A program made the translations under genes and the position numbers. From assembly GCF_008831125.1 (NCBI RefSeq), contig NZ_WBKA01000001.1, forward strand, positions 496,001-560,000: a stretch of DNA of 64,000 bases, read 5' to 3'. Origin of the DNA: Pseudoclavibacter caeni. GTDB lineage: Bacteria; Actinomycetota; Actinomycetes; Actinomycetales; Microbacteriaceae. Shown here piece after piece: positions 7,505-16,703 of the stretch (positions within the stretch are counted from its first letter, which is position 1; each line of letters begins with the position of its first letter). A model generated the notes under the pieces. That model was not told where the DNA came from, did no database searches, and was given only the letters and a program-made list of their open reading frames with translations.

Positions 7505-10440
7505 CGATGCGGTGGAGCGTCAACGGCGACCCGGTCGACAGCGAGCCGCGCGGCGGCCAGTGCCTGCGCACACTGCTGCGCGAGGCGGGCCACATGGAGG
7601 TCAAGCGCGGCTGCGACGCGGGTGACTGCGGCGCCTGCACGGTGCTCGTCGACGGGGTTGCGGTGCAGTCGTGCATCTACCCGGCCGAGCGGGTGGCCGG
7701 ATGCGAGGTCACCACGGTGCGGGGGCTCGCCGACCGGGAGCGGCAGGAGGCGTCCGCCCGCGGGGAGCGGCCCCGGGCGGACCCGGACGGGCTGAGCCTC
7801 ATGCAGCGCCGCTTCGTCGACGCACAGGGCTACCAGTGCGGCTACTGCACGCCCGGCATGATCGTCACCGCCTCGGCGATCCCGGAGGCCGACCACGCCG
7901 AGCTGCCCCGCCTGCTGAAGAGCAACCTCTGCCGCTGCACGGGGTACCGCTCCGTGCACGACGCGATCACCGGGCGGGTCAACGTCGTCGGGCCGGAGAC
8001 CGAGCATCCGCACGGCCGGCCGCTGCGCGCGCCGGCGGCCCTCGACGTCGTGCGCGGCGCCGCAGCGTTCATGGCCGACGAGCCCATGGCCGGCCTGCTG
8101 CACGTCGGCGTGCTGCCGAGCCCGCACCCCCGGGCGCGGGTCGTGCGCGTGCACGCGGACGCGGCACTCGCGGTGCCGGGCGTGGTGCGCGTGCTCACCG
8201 CGGCCGACGCCCCGGACGTGCTGTTCTCCACCGGGCGGCACGAGCACCGCGAGGACGACCCCGACGACACCCGGGTGATCGACACCGAGATGCGCTTCAT
8301 CGGCCAGCGGGTCGCCGCCGTCGTCGGGGAGACCCCGGACGCCGTGGCGGCGGGGCTGCGCGCCCTCGAGGTCGAGTACGAGGTGCTGCCGGCGGTGTTC
8401 GACCCGGAGGAGGCGCGCCGGCCCGGCGCCCCGGCGATCCACGGGGACAAGGACCCGTTCGCGTCGCGCATCGTCGACGTCGCGCGCAACATCGTCGGCC
8501 GGGTCGAGGGCTGCACGGGCGACCCGGACGCGATGATCGCCGCCGCTGACGCGGTCGTCACCGGCACCTGGCGCACGCAGCGCGTCCAGCACGCGCACAT
8601 GGAGACCCACGGGGCGCGGGGCTGGATCGACGGCGACGGCCGGTACGTCATCCGCACCAGCTCGCAGGTGCCGTTCCTCGTGCGCGACGAACTGTGCCGG
8701 ATCTTCGACCTGCCTCGCGACCGGCTGCGCGTGTACTCCCCGCGTGTCGGCGGCGGCTTCGGCGCGAAACAGGAGCTCATCGTCGAGGACCTCGTGCTGC
8801 TCGCGCTCATCGCGACCCGCCGGCCCGTGCAGTACGAGCTCGACCGGTACGCCCAGTTCACCCAGGCGCCCTGCCGGCATCCCATGCGCGTGCGGGTGAC
8901 CGCGGCCGGCACCCGGGCCGAGGGGCTCACAGCGCTGGACGTCGACATCCTCAGCGACACGGGCGCCTACGGCAATCACGGCCCGGCCGTGCTGCACCAC
9001 GCGTGCGGCGAGTCACTGTCGATCTACCGCACCCCGCACAAGCGCGTGCACGCCGAGGTCGTCTACACCGACAACCGGCCCTCGGGGGCGTTCCGCGGCT
9101 ACGGGCTCGGGCAGGTGGCCTTCGCCCTGGAGAGCGCCGTCGACGAGCTCGCCGAGCGGCTCGGCCTCGACCCGTTCGAGATGCGTCGGCGCAGTCTCGT
9201 GCGCCCCGACGACCCGCTGATCGACACGGCCGTCGAAGACGGCGACCTGGGGTTCGGCAGCCACGGGCTCGGCCAGTGCCTGGACCTCGTCGAGGCGCGT
9301 CTGCACAGCGGCGCCGGCGATCCGGCACCGACCGGCACCGAGTGGCGCACGGGCGAGGGGGTCGCCGCCACGATGATCGCGACCATGCCCCCGCGCGGCC
9401 ACTTCTCCGGTGTCACCGTCGCGCTGCTGCCCGACGGCCGCTACCGGCTCGGGGTCGGCACCGCCGAGTTCGGCAACGGCACCACGACCGTGCACGTCCA
9501 GCTCGCCGCCGACGAGCTCGCCACCCGCCCGGAGCGAATCGTGCTGCGGCCGTCGGACACGGACACGGCGCCCTACGACACCGGCGCGTTCGGCTCCGCC
9601 GGCTCAGTCGTCGCCGGCCAGGCGGTGCTCGTGGCCGCCCGGCGGCTGCACGCCGACATCCTCGCCGCCGCGGCCGAGGTCGCCGGCTGCGCCGCCGCGG
9701 CGTGCCGGCTCGGCCCGGACGGCGTCGACACCCCGGCCGGCCCCGTCGACTTCGCGCGGATCATCGCTGCCCGCCGCGGCCGTGGCGAGCCGTGGGAACT
9801 CGTCGCCTCGGGACGCCACGACGGCACGCCCCGCTCGCTCGCCTTCAACGTGCAGGGATTCCGCGTCGCGGTGAACGTCGTCACAGGCGCCGTGCGCATC
9901 CTACAGTCCGTGCATGCCGTCGACGCTGGCGTGGTGCTCAACCCGGAGCAGCTGCGCGGGCAGGTCGAGGGCGGGGTCGTCCAGGCGCTCGGCACGGCGC
10001 TGTTCGAGGAGATCGTCGCGCAGGACGGCCGGGTGACCACCGCCACGTTCCGCAACTACCACATCCCGCAGATGTCGGACGCCCCGCAGACCGAGGTGCT
10101 CTTCGCCGACACCGTCGACGCGATCGGCCCCCGCGGGGCGAAGTCGATGAGCGAGGCGCCCTACGACCCGGTCGCCCCGGCGCTGGCCAGCGCGGTGCGC
10201 CGGGCGACCGGCGTGCGCATGCCTGTGCTGCCCCTCAGCCGTGACCGAGTGTGGCGGACGCTGCGCGACGCCGGTGTCGACGACGGGCTCGACCTGCGCG
10301 GGCGCGGCCTCGGCCCCGACTACGGCGGCGTGGGCCCGAACCCCGACTGGGGTGCCTGCATCGGCGGCCGGCCCGTCGTGCCGGGCGCCGTCGCGCCGCC
10401 GCCCGCGGCGCCCGACCCGGTGTTCGGGCCGCCGGCCTGA
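7501..10440 (+). CDS. xdhA: Xanthine dehydrogenase, fused [2Fe-2S] and molybdopterin subunit
   Basis: A 979-residue fusion of the small and large subunits. The plant-type [2Fe-2S] cluster uses Cys38, Cys43, Cys46 and Cys58; the second uses Cys113, Cys116, Cys144 and Cys146 (CGYC...CRC). The molybdopterin part begins near residue 180 and has VGGGFGAK (about residue 417), SGAFRGYGLGQ and a C-terminal GAKSMSEAPYDPVAPAL that holds the catalytic-type Glu. It oxidises hypoxanthine and xanthine to urate, judging from the purine genes around it. Substrate choice within the xanthine oxidase family is an inference. Its FAD partner is the upstream gene. Confidence 0.88.
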   Translation: MTMRWSVNGDPVDSEPRGGQCLRTLLREAGHMEVKRGCDAGDCGACTVLVDGVAVQSCIYPAERVAGCEVTTVRGLADRERQEASARGERPRADPDGLSLMQRRFVDAQGYQCGYCTPGMIVTASAIPEADHAELPRLLKSNLCRCTGYRSVHDAITGRVNVVGPETEHPHGRPLRAPAALDVVRGAAAFMADEPMAGLLHVGVLPSPHPRARVVRVHADAALAVPGVVRVLTAADAPDVLFSTGRHEHREDDPDDTRVIDTEMRFIGQRVAAVVGETPDAVAAGLRALEVEYEVLPAVFDPEEARRPGAPAIHGDKDPFASRIVDVARNIVGRVEGCTGDPDAMIAAADAVVTGTWRTQRVQHAHMETHGARGWIDGDGRYVIRTSSQVPFLVRDELCRIFDLPRDRLRVYSPRVGGGFGAKQELIVEDLVLLALIATRRPVQYELDRYAQFTQAPCRHPMRVRVTAAGTRAEGLTALDVDILSDTGAYGNHGPAVLHHACGESLSIYRTPHKRVHAEVVYTDNRPSGAFRGYGLGQVAFALESAVDELAERLGLDPFEMRRRSLVRPDDPLIDTAVEDGDLGFGSHGLGQCLDLVEARLHSGAGDPAPTGTEWRTGEGVAATMIATMPPRGHFSGVTVALLPDGRYRLGVGTAEFGNGTTTVHVQLAADELATRPERIVLRPSDTDTAPYDTGAFGSAGSVVAGQAVLVAARRLHADILAAAAEVAGCAAAACRLGPDGVDTPAGPVDFARIIAARRGRGEPWELVASGRHDGTPRSLAFNVQGFRVAVNVVTGAVRILQSVHAVDAGVVLNPEQLRGQVEGGVVQALGTALFEEIVAQDGRVTTATFRNYHIPQMSDAPQTEVLFADTVDAIGPRGAKSMSEAPYDPVAPALASAVRRATGVRMPVLPLSRDRVWRTLRDAGVDDGLDLRGRGLGPDYGGVGPNPDWGACIGGRPVVPGAVAPPPAAPDPVFGPPA

Positions 10441-10445
10441 GGCGC

Positions 10446-10465
10446 CGGCGGGCCGCGGCCCGCCG
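10446..10465 (+). terminator. GC palindrome after the xanthine dehydrogenase gene
   Basis: A perfect 20-base GC palindrome (CGGCGGGCC mirrored around GC) starts six bases after the stop codon. It can fold into a 9-bp stem with almost no loop. There is no T-run, so it may be a weak terminator or only a chance GC palindrome before the adenine deaminase gene. Confidence 0.35.
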
Positions 10466-10571
10466 TGCGGGGGAGGGACTGTCGGGGCGTCCTGCCGAGG
10501 CTCGGCACGACCGGACCGTGCGGCCGGGCGGCGGCGGGAGGATGATGGAGCGGACGATCGAGAGGAGCGAC

Positions 10572-11636
10572 ATGGACGTGGAGCAGAGGACCCGCAGGGC
10601 GGCGGCGACAGGCGAAGACCCGCTGATGAGCCTGCCGAAGGCCGAGCTGCACCTGCACATCGAGGGCACGCTCGAGCCGGACCTCGCCTTCGCGCTCGCT
10701 CGGCGCAACGGGGTGACCCTGCCGTACGCGAGCGTCGAGGAGCTGCGCGCCGCATACCGCTTCGCGAGCCTGCAGGAGTTCCTGGACCTGTACTACGCGT
10801 GCATGTCGGCGCTGCGCACCCGACGAGACTTCGCCGACCTCGTGCTCGCCTACCTGCGGCACGCGCACGCCCAGGGTCTGCGGCACGTCGACATGTTCTT
10901 CGACCCGGAGGGACACACCGAGCGCGGCGTGCCCCTCGAGGAGGTCGTCGAGGGGCTGCGGGACGGGCTGCGCGAGGGCGAGGCCGAGCTCGGCGTCACC
11001 GGCACGCTCGTCATGTGCGTGCTGCGCCACCTGCCCGAGGAGACCTCGCTGCGCACGCTCGACGCGATGCTCGACCGGTACGGCGACCTCATCGGCACCG
11101 AGTGGACGGGCATCGGGCTCGACTCCTCCGAGCAGGGCAACCCGCCGGCGAAGCACGCCCGCGTGTTCGCCCGGGCCCGCGCGGCCGGGCTGCGGCTCGT
11201 CGCGCACGCGGGGGAGGAGGGCACCCCGGAGGACGTGACGCAGGCGCTGGACGTGCTGCACGTCGAGCACGTCGACCACGGGGTCGCCGCCGCCGGCAGT
11301 GCGGCCGTCATGCGCCGCCTCGCCGACGAACACATCACCCTCACCGTGTGCCCGCTGTCGAACCTCGCCCTGCAGGTGACGCCCGACCTCGCCCGACATC
11401 CGCTGCCGACGCTCATCGCCCACGGGGTGCCGGTCACCATCAACTCCGATGACCCGGCCTACTTCGGCGGCTACCTCGGCGACAACTTCATCGCGGCACG
11501 CGACCGCATCGGGCTTACCGAGGCGCAGCTGGTCGCCTGCGCGCGGGAGTCGGTCGACGCATCCTTCGCCACCCCCGCGCGTCAGGCGGCGATCCGTCAG
11601 GAGATCGACGACTGGGTTGCCGCGCACGAGGCCTGA
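10572..11636 (+). CDS. Adenine deaminase (adenosine/AMP deaminase fold)
   Basis: A 354-residue zinc amidohydrolase. Metal and catalytic motifs are present in order: PKAELHLHIEG (His27, His29), HAGEEGTPEDV, EHVDHG and NSDDPAYFGGY. The HAGEEG and SDDPAYFGGY forms are those of the bacterial/fungal adenine deaminase branch rather than adenosine deaminase. The likely reaction is adenine to hypoxanthine, which feeds xanthine dehydrogenase next door. The ATG at 10572 follows a GAGAGGAG ribosome site; two earlier ATGs (10542, 10545) are too close to their purine stretch. Adenosine as substrate cannot be excluded. Confidence 0.85.
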   Translation: MDVEQRTRRAAATGEDPLMSLPKAELHLHIEGTLEPDLAFALARRNGVTLPYASVEELRAAYRFASLQEFLDLYYACMSALRTRRDFADLVLAYLRHAHAQGLRHVDMFFDPEGHTERGVPLEEVVEGLRDGLREGEAELGVTGTLVMCVLRHLPEETSLRTLDAMLDRYGDLIGTEWTGIGLDSSEQGNPPAKHARVFARARAAGLRLVAHAGEEGTPEDVTQALDVLHVEHVDHGVAAAGSAAVMRRLADEHITLTVCPLSNLALQVTPDLARHPLPTLIAHGVPVTINSDDPAYFGGYLGDNFIAARDRIGLTEAQLVACARESVDASFATPARQAAIRQEIDDWVAAHEA

Positions 11637-11710
11637 GCCGGCGGGCCCGGCGGATGGCGGACGCGCCGGGCGAGAGCAGACCGTGGGACCGCCCCGGCGG
11701 ACGACGCCGT

Positions 11711-12820
11711 TCAGTCTCGCCGGTGGATGGGTCCCGACGTGCGCCCCAGCGGCGCCCCGCCGCCGCCTCGCCGGGCGAGCACGATCTCGGCCATGATCGA
11801 CACCGCCGTCTCCGCCGGGGTCACCGCACCCAGATCGAGGCCGATCGGGCTGTGCAGGCGGGCGAGCAGCGCGTCCTCGACCCCGAGGGCGCGCAACCGC
11901 CGCAGCCGCCGCTCGTGCGTGCGCCGGCTGCCCAGCGCGCCGACGTACCCGGCACCCCGCCGCAGGGCCAGGGCGACCGTCTCGGCGTCGTGGCGCTCAT
12001 CGTGGGTGAGTACGCACACCGCGGTGTCCGGGCCGATCGCGAGCTCTGCGAGGGCGCGGGGCGGCCAGCGGACGATGATCTCGTCCGCCTGCGGCAGCCG
12101 GGCGCGGGTCGCGAACAGCGGGCGCGGGTCGCAGACCACCACCCGGTCGCCCACCAGCGCCGCCTGGGCCGCGAGCGCCTGGGCGAACGCCTCGGCGCCG
12201 ACGATGATCGTGGTCGGCCGCGGCCGCGCCTCGACGACCACCGCGGGGCAGGCCGTTCCAGTGGCGTCCACCGCCGGCACGACGATCCGCCGTCGCCCCG
12301 GTGGGGTCGCCGCCTGGGCCAGCAGCGCGTCGGCGAACGCGTCCCCGGGGCGCACCGGCACCACGAGCAGGTCGAGCAGGCCGCCGCACGTGAGCGCGGG
12401 GGCGAACACGTCGCCCTCCGGTCCCGAGACCACGCGTCGCGAGCGGCCGTCGGCGAGAGCCTCCAACGCCGCGCCGATGACCGCCGACTCCACACATCCG
12501 CCGCTGAGGCTGCCCACGAGCTCGACGTCGTCGAGCCCGGCGAGCGGGTCGGCGGCCGTGGCGCAGCTCCCGCCGGCGCCTGTGCCGGGGGTCGCGTCAG
12601 AGCCTGTGCCGCAGCCGGGGCTCGTGCCAGCGCCCGCGTCACGGTCCGGGTCGGCGGCCGCGTCGGCCCGCGTGGGCGGCGCCCCGGTCGCTCCGGGCAC
12701 GACGAGCATCCCGCTGCCCACCTCGCGGGGCGACGAGCCGGATGCGGACGCGATGACGGCCAGGGCGAAGGGGCGGCCGGCGCGGATCAGCGCGGCGCAG
12801 CGATCGATCAGCTCGAGCAT
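11711..12820 (-). CDS. xdhC: XdhC family molybdenum cofactor chaperone
   Basis: A 369-residue XdhC/CoxI protein. It is thought to bind sulfurated molybdenum cofactor and deliver it to xanthine dehydrogenase. The N-terminal XdhC_CoxI domain shows ASASGSSPREVGSGMLV and GSLSGGCVESAVI, with the conserved Cys of that loop. The C-terminal Rossmann domain has IIVGAEAFAQALA, VLTHDERHDAETV and YVGALGSRRTHERR. An Ala/Gly/Asp-rich insert of about 30 residues splits the N domain. It converges on adenine deaminase and diverges from the mocA-like gene by 38 bases, so the two promoters nearly overlap. Confidence 0.88.
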   Translation of the reverse strand: MLELIDRCAALIRAGRPFALAVIASASGSSPREVGSGMLVVPGATGAPPTRADAAADPDRDAGAGTSPGCGTGSDATPGTGAGGSCATAADPLAGLDDVELVGSLSGGCVESAVIGAALEALADGRSRRVVSGPEGDVFAPALTCGGLLDLLVVPVRPGDAFADALLAQAATPPGRRRIVVPAVDATGTACPAVVVEARPRPTTIIVGAEAFAQALAAQAALVGDRVVVCDPRPLFATRARLPQADEIIVRWPPRALAELAIGPDTAVCVLTHDERHDAETVALALRRGAGYVGALGSRRTHERRLRRLRALGVEDALLARLHSPIGLDLGAVTPAETAVSIMAEIVLARRGGGGAPLGRTSGPIHRRD

Positions 12821-12858
12821 GGCGCCTCCCGGGTCGCGGATGTGCTTGGCTGGACGGC

Positions 12859-13494
12859 ATGGACGAGGACGGTGCCGCGATGACGTCGGCGGGTCGCGCC
12901 GGGGCGGACGCGCGCGCCGCGGGGATCCTGCTCGCCGCCGGCGCGGGCAGCCGGATGGGCCGCCCCAAGGCGCTCGTCGACGACTGGCTCGCCCGGGCGG
13001 CCCGACTGCAGATGGCGGCCGGGCTCGACCCGGTGGTCGTCGTGCTCGGCGCGCGCGCGGACGAGGCGCTCGCCCGGCTGCCCGGCGACCCCCGGGTCGT
13101 GCCGGTCGTCGCCCGGGAGTGGGCCAGCGGGCAGTCCGCCTCCCTGCGCGCCGGCCTGCGGTGGCTGGCGGCGCACGCCGACGGGGTCGTCGGCGCGGTC
13201 GTCTCGCTCGTCGATCTGCCGCGGATGCGCGTCGAGGCGTTCGAGCGGGTGCTCGCCGTGGCCCGCGGGGCGGCCGATCCCGCCGGCGCGCTCGTGCGCG
13301 CCCGGCACGCAGAGGGGCCCGGGCATCCGGTGTGGCTCGGCCGGGCGCACTGGGCGGCGATCGTCGCGGGCGCGCACGGGGACGAGGGCGCGCGCGGACA
13401 CCTCGCGACGCATCCCGTGCGATGGGCGGACTGCCGCGACCTCGCCTGCGGCCGGGACGTCGACCGCCGCCCGGGACATCAGCTGCCCCGGTAG
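12859..13494 (+). CDS. MocA-like molybdenum cofactor cytidylyltransferase
   Basis: A 211-residue NTP-transferase-fold protein. The nucleotide-binding signature GILLAAGAGSRMGRPKAL (about residues 23-40) is intact, followed by WASGQSASLRAGL and the metal-binding SLVDLPRM. GPGHPVWLGRAHW matches the MocA/MobA-like GHPV segment. Proteins of this type attach CMP to molybdopterin to make the dinucleotide form used by xanthine dehydrogenase family enzymes. Position beside xdhC and the xanthine dehydrogenase genes supports this. The start could also be the ATG seven codons downstream. Its 3' end overlaps the converging hiuH gene by 16 bases. Confidence 0.8.
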   Translation: MDEDGAAMTSAGRAGADARAAGILLAAGAGSRMGRPKALVDDWLARAARLQMAAGLDPVVVVLGARADEALARLPGDPRVVPVVAREWASGQSASLRAGLRWLAAHADGVVGAVVSLVDLPRMRVEAFERVLAVARGAADPAGALVRARHAEGPGHPVWLGRAHWAAIVAGAHGDEGARGHLATHPVRWADCRDLACGRDVDRRPGHQLPR

Positions 13495-13799
13495 GTCGTG
13501 TAGGAGTAGGGGCTCAGCAGCAGCGGCACGTGCAGGTGGGGCTCGCCGGCCGTCTGGAACGCGACGGTCACGCTCGGATGGAAGCTCTCGCGGCCCTGCG
13601 CCCGGTGCCAGGCCCCGGTCGCGAAGCGCAGCGCGTACTCGCCGGCCGGCAGCTGCCCGGCCAGGTCGCCGACGCGTCCGTCGGCGTCGGTGCGCCCGCC
13701 GGCGAGCGCCTCGCCGGCCGCATCGAGCAGGGTGACGGCCATCCCCTCCGCCGGGCGGCCGTTCGTCGCGTCGAGCACATGGGTGCTGATCGTGGTCAT
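13479..13799 (-). CDS. hiuH: 5-hydroxyisourate hydrolase (transthyretin-like)
   Basis: A 106-residue transthyretin-related protein that hydrolyses 5-hydroxyisourate to OHCU. The N-terminal ISTHVLDATNGRPA and C-terminal HLHVPLLLSPYSYTTYRGS carry the family's catalytic His and the YRGS tail. Length is standard. The ATG overlaps the uraD stop by 4 bases. It is the last gene of a five-gene minus-strand operon, and the uraD-hiuH order matches the reaction order OHCU synthesis and decarboxylation. Confidence 0.93.
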   Translation of the reverse strand: MTTISTHVLDATNGRPAEGMAVTLLDAAGEALAGGRTDADGRVGDLAGQLPAGEYALRFATGAWHRAQGRESFHPSVTVAFQTAGEPHLHVPLLLSPYSYTTYRGS

Positions 13800-14470
13800 C
13801 GGGGCCCCTCTCCGGCGTGTGGGGCGCCGTCGCCGGCCCCGGGCGCGTCCGGTGCTGGTGTGACTGGCGTCGGTGCGCCCGGTGCTGGCGCGTCTGGCGC
13901 CGGCGCGGCCGGCGAGCCCGCCTCGGCGAGGGACGCGACCCGCAGCAGGGTGATCTCCTCCAGCTGCCGCTCGGTCTCGGCGCGCTCGCCGGCCGGATCG
14001 AGCTGCAGCCGGCGCTCCAGCTCGGCGAGGATCTCCCGCTGCGAGCGGCCCGCCGCGCGGATGAGGAACACGTGCCCGTACCGGCGCTCGTACGCGCGGT
14101 TGCCGGCCGCCAGCCGGGCGGCCACGGCCGCCTGGTCGTCCGCGTCCGCGGTGATCGCGGCCTGCTCCCGGTCGGAGAACCCGGCGCCGGGTCCCGTCGC
14201 CCGCTCGCCGATGGGCGGGTGGCCGGCGAGCGCCAGGTCGAGCTCGGCGTCCGAGAGCGGCAGCGCGGCCCGCGCCGCGGTGACGAGCCGCTGAGCGGTC
14301 GGGGCCGCGTCCCCCGTGTCGGCCAGCCGGTCGAGGACGCGGTCGACCCAGCCGGGCACGGCCAGGCACCGGGTCAGCGGCTGCGTCAGCCGGTCGTGCA
14401 GCCGTCGGCGCAGGGCGGCGCGCGTGGACGCGTCGGGCTTCGCGGACACCGGGTGCGGGGTGTCGGTCAT
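13796..14470 (-). CDS. uraD: OHCU decarboxylase
   Basis: A 224-residue enzyme that decarboxylates 2-oxo-4-hydroxy-4-carboxy-5-ureidoimidazoline to S-allantoin. The signature HPPIGER near residue 84 contains the catalytic His and Glu, and NRAYERRYGHVFLIRAAGRS is the conserved C-terminal block. The last 40 or so residues are a Pro/Ala/Gly-rich tail outside the family core. It overlaps both neighbours by 4 bases, so it is translationally coupled to the RpiR regulator upstream and hiuH downstream. Confidence 0.92.
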   Translation of the reverse strand: MTDTPHPVSAKPDASTRAALRRRLHDRLTQPLTRCLAVPGWVDRVLDRLADTGDAAPTAQRLVTAARAALPLSDAELDLALAGHPPIGERATGPGAGFSDREQAAITADADDQAAVAARLAAGNRAYERRYGHVFLIRAAGRSQREILAELERRLQLDPAGERAETERQLEEITLLRVASLAEAGSPAAPAPDAPAPGAPTPVTPAPDAPGAGDGAPHAGEGPR

Positions 14471-15330
14471 GGTCGCCTCCGTCGGGTCGGGCGCTCGAGC
14501 TCCTCGAGCGCGGTGAACAGGTCGTCGATCGCGGCGACGCGTGCGGGCACGTCCGGCATGACGTCCGCGACGGCGTCGGCCAGCAGCTCCGCGAGGGCGA
14601 ACGCGGCGGTGTAGCTGGCGAGGGCCGGCCCGTCGGCGACGTCGGCCTCGAACAGCGTCACCGGGCCGGCCGCCGGCAGGATCGTGCGCGCCGTGGAGTC
14701 GCCGATGACGACGACCGTCACGTTCCGGTCGGCCAGGGCGGCGAGCAGCGGGGCGACGACGGGGGGACGGCGGCGCATCGCGATGACGATCGCAACGTCC
14801 TCGGGTGCGAGATCCGCGAGCTCCTCGGCGATGGTCTGCCCGGGCAGCGCCGCGAGCGCGACCCCGCCGCGCAGCTGCAGCAGCTGCTCGCGCAGGTGCA
14901 GGGCGATCGGGTGACTGTTGCGCAGGCCGGCGACCACGACCCGGCGGGCGTCGCGCACGCGGGCGGCCGCCTCGCGCAGCGCGTCGCCGTCGACGCGGGC
15001 GAGCGTGCGCCGCAGGACGTCCTGCTGCCGCTGCACATGGGCGGCGAGCCCGGACGGGGCGGGCGCGGCGGCTGGGCGGCCCGGCGCGTGGGCGGCGGCG
15101 ACCGCGCCGCGGAACGCGCGTGCGCCGGGGTAGCCGAGCCGGCGGACGAGCCGGCTGAGCGTGGGCGGGGAGACCCCGGCCCGGTCGGCCAGCTCCGCCG
15201 ACGAGTACAGCGGCACGTCGGTGAGGTGCTCGAGCAGGAACGTCGCCGCCCGCCGCTCGGCGTCGGTGAGCGTGTCATACGCGGCGGCGATGGCCTGCGC
15301 GGGGTCCGGGGCGGGGAGGCCGGCCGTCAT
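14467..15330 (-). CDS. MurR/RpiR family transcriptional regulator
   Basis: A 287-residue regulator with an N-terminal helix-turn-helix of the RpiR type (ERRAATFLLEHLTDVPLYSSAELADRAG is the region, residues about 24-50, followed by SPPTLSRLVRRLGYPG). A C-terminal SIS domain follows (about residues 110-250; VVVAGLRNSHPIAL). SIS domains usually bind sugar phosphates, but in this operon the ligand is more likely a purine-catabolism intermediate. It sits inside the pucG-allC-uraD-hiuH operon and is the obvious candidate to bind the inverted repeats upstream of pucG. Repressor or activator cannot be told. Confidence 0.85.
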   Translation of the reverse strand: MTAGLPAPDPAQAIAAAYDTLTDAERRAATFLLEHLTDVPLYSSAELADRAGVSPPTLSRLVRRLGYPGARAFRGAVAAAHAPGRPAAAPAPSGLAAHVQRQQDVLRRTLARVDGDALREAAARVRDARRVVVAGLRNSHPIALHLREQLLQLRGGVALAALPGQTIAEELADLAPEDVAIVIAMRRRPPVVAPLLAALADRNVTVVVIGDSTARTILPAAGPVTLFEADVADGPALASYTAAFALAELLADAVADVMPDVPARVAAIDDLFTALEELERPTRRRRP

Positions 15331-16703
15331 CGTCCGCCCCCTCCCCGCACAGCGACGAGCAAGGCGGCCCGCTCGAACGCGTCCAGCGCGCGCGCGACGT
15401 CATCGAGGGTGACCGCCTCGGCCGCGTTGTGACTGATTCCGCCCCGGCAGCGGATGAACATCATCGCCATGTCGGTGATCCCCGCCATCGCCATCGCGTC
15501 GTGGCCGGCCACGCTGAACAGCTCCAGCGGGCGCTGCTCGCCGGTGGTCTCCGTGATGCCCTGCTCGACCGCCGCGCGCAGCCCGGGTGCGCACGTGACG
15601 GTCGCCGCCCGGTGCGTGTCGGCCATCTCAAGCTCGAGGCCTCCTGCGGTGCAGATCCGCAGCAGCTCTTGGCGGATCCGCTCGATCTCCGCGTCCCGGC
15701 GGGCATCGTCGTCGGTGCGGTAGTCGAGACTGAACTCGGCGCTGCCGGGCACGACGTTGACGGCGTCGGGGGCGACGGCGATGTGCCCGACCGTGGCCGA
15801 GGCGCCGGTGCGCTCGGCGAGGTCCATGATCGCGGTGATCGCCCGGCTCGCGCCGAGAAGCGCATCGTGGCGCAGGTCATACGGGGTGCCCGCGTGCCGT
15901 GCCTCGCCGCGCAGCCGGATGCGCATCCGGCGAGCGCCGGCAATGCCGGTGACGACCCCCAGAGACTGGCCGGCCCGCTCGAGGAACGGCCGCTGCTCGA
16001 TGTGGGCCTCCAGATAGGCGGCGATCGAGGCAGGGTCCCGTGCCGCGTCCCCGACCCGTTCGGCGGACAGGCCGAAGCCGCGCAGCGCATCGGGCACGGA
16101 GACCCCGCGGGCGTCGGTGGCCGTCCACCAGGCGTCATCCGGATCACCGGCGACCGCGCGCGAGCCCATCAGCGCGGTGCCGAACCGGGTGCCCTCCTCG
16201 TCAGTGAACGCCACGACCTCGAGCGCCACGGGCATCTCGTGCCAGCGCTCCTGCACCCGACGCACGACGTGCAGGGCGAGCAGCACGCCGAGCACGCCGT
16301 CGTAGCGGCCAGCGCCGGGCACCGTGTCGAGATGCGAGCCGAGCACGAGCGCTGGCAGTCCCGGATCGCGACCCTCGATGCGCCCCCACAGGTTGCCCAC
16401 CGCGTCCTGCCGGGTGCGCATGCCGAGCTCTTGCATCCAGGTGGCCGCGAGCGTGTTCGCCATGCGGTGCTCGCGGCTGAGGCTCACCCGCTCGATGCCC
16501 TCCGGGTCCGCGCTCAGCGCCGCGAGCTGGTCGCAGCGCCTGAGGATGTGCCGAGCCTCCGAGAGGGTCTCGGGGCTGATCTCCCCGGGCTGCGCGAGCG
16601 GCCGCAGCGGGGTCGTGAGCTCCTCGACGGTCGGCGCCTCGGTGCTCGCCGCCCAGTCCGTCGCGGCGGGGGCGGGACGGCTGGGGTCAGTCGGCGAGGG
16701 CAT
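15327..16703 (-). CDS. allC: Allantoate amidohydrolase (M20 family)
   Basis: A 458-residue zinc amidohydrolase of the AllC/ureidopropionase group. Metal-ligand motifs are GSHLDTVPGAGRYDGVLG, FTDEEGTRFG, EAHIEQ and the C-terminal SVAGHDAMAMA. The dimerisation insert carries ARHAGTPYDLRHDAL. The likely reaction is allantoate to ureidoglycine plus ammonia and CO2. It precedes the RpiR gene with a 4-base overlap, and its own start lies inside the 3' end of pucG, whose product would take ureidoglycine as substrate. Beta-ureidopropionase or N-carbamoyl amino acid hydrolase are alternatives by sequence alone; context favours allantoate. Confidence 0.88.
   Translation of the reverse strand: MPSPTDPSRPAPAATDWAASTEAPTVEELTTPLRPLAQPGEISPETLSEARHILRRCDQLAALSADPEGIERVSLSREHRMANTLAATWMQELGMRTRQDAVGNLWGRIEGRDPGLPALVLGSHLDTVPGAGRYDGVLGVLLALHVVRRVQERWHEMPVALEVVAFTDEEGTRFGTALMGSRAVAGDPDDAWWTATDARGVSVPDALRGFGLSAERVGDAARDPASIAAYLEAHIEQRPFLERAGQSLGVVTGIAGARRMRIRLRGEARHAGTPYDLRHDALLGASRAITAIMDLAERTGASATVGHIAVAPDAVNVVPGSAEFSLDYRTDDDARRDAEIERIRQELLRICTAGGLELEMADTHRAATVTCAPGLRAAVEQGITETTGEQRPLELFSVAGHDAMAMAGITDMAMMFIRCRGGISHNAAEAVTLDDVARALDAFERAALLVAVRGGGGR

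Noticed and set aside
6643-9000. A 785-codon minus-strand frame across the xanthine dehydrogenase genes
   Set aside because: Antisense to two genes with intact cofactor motifs; no domain in its product.
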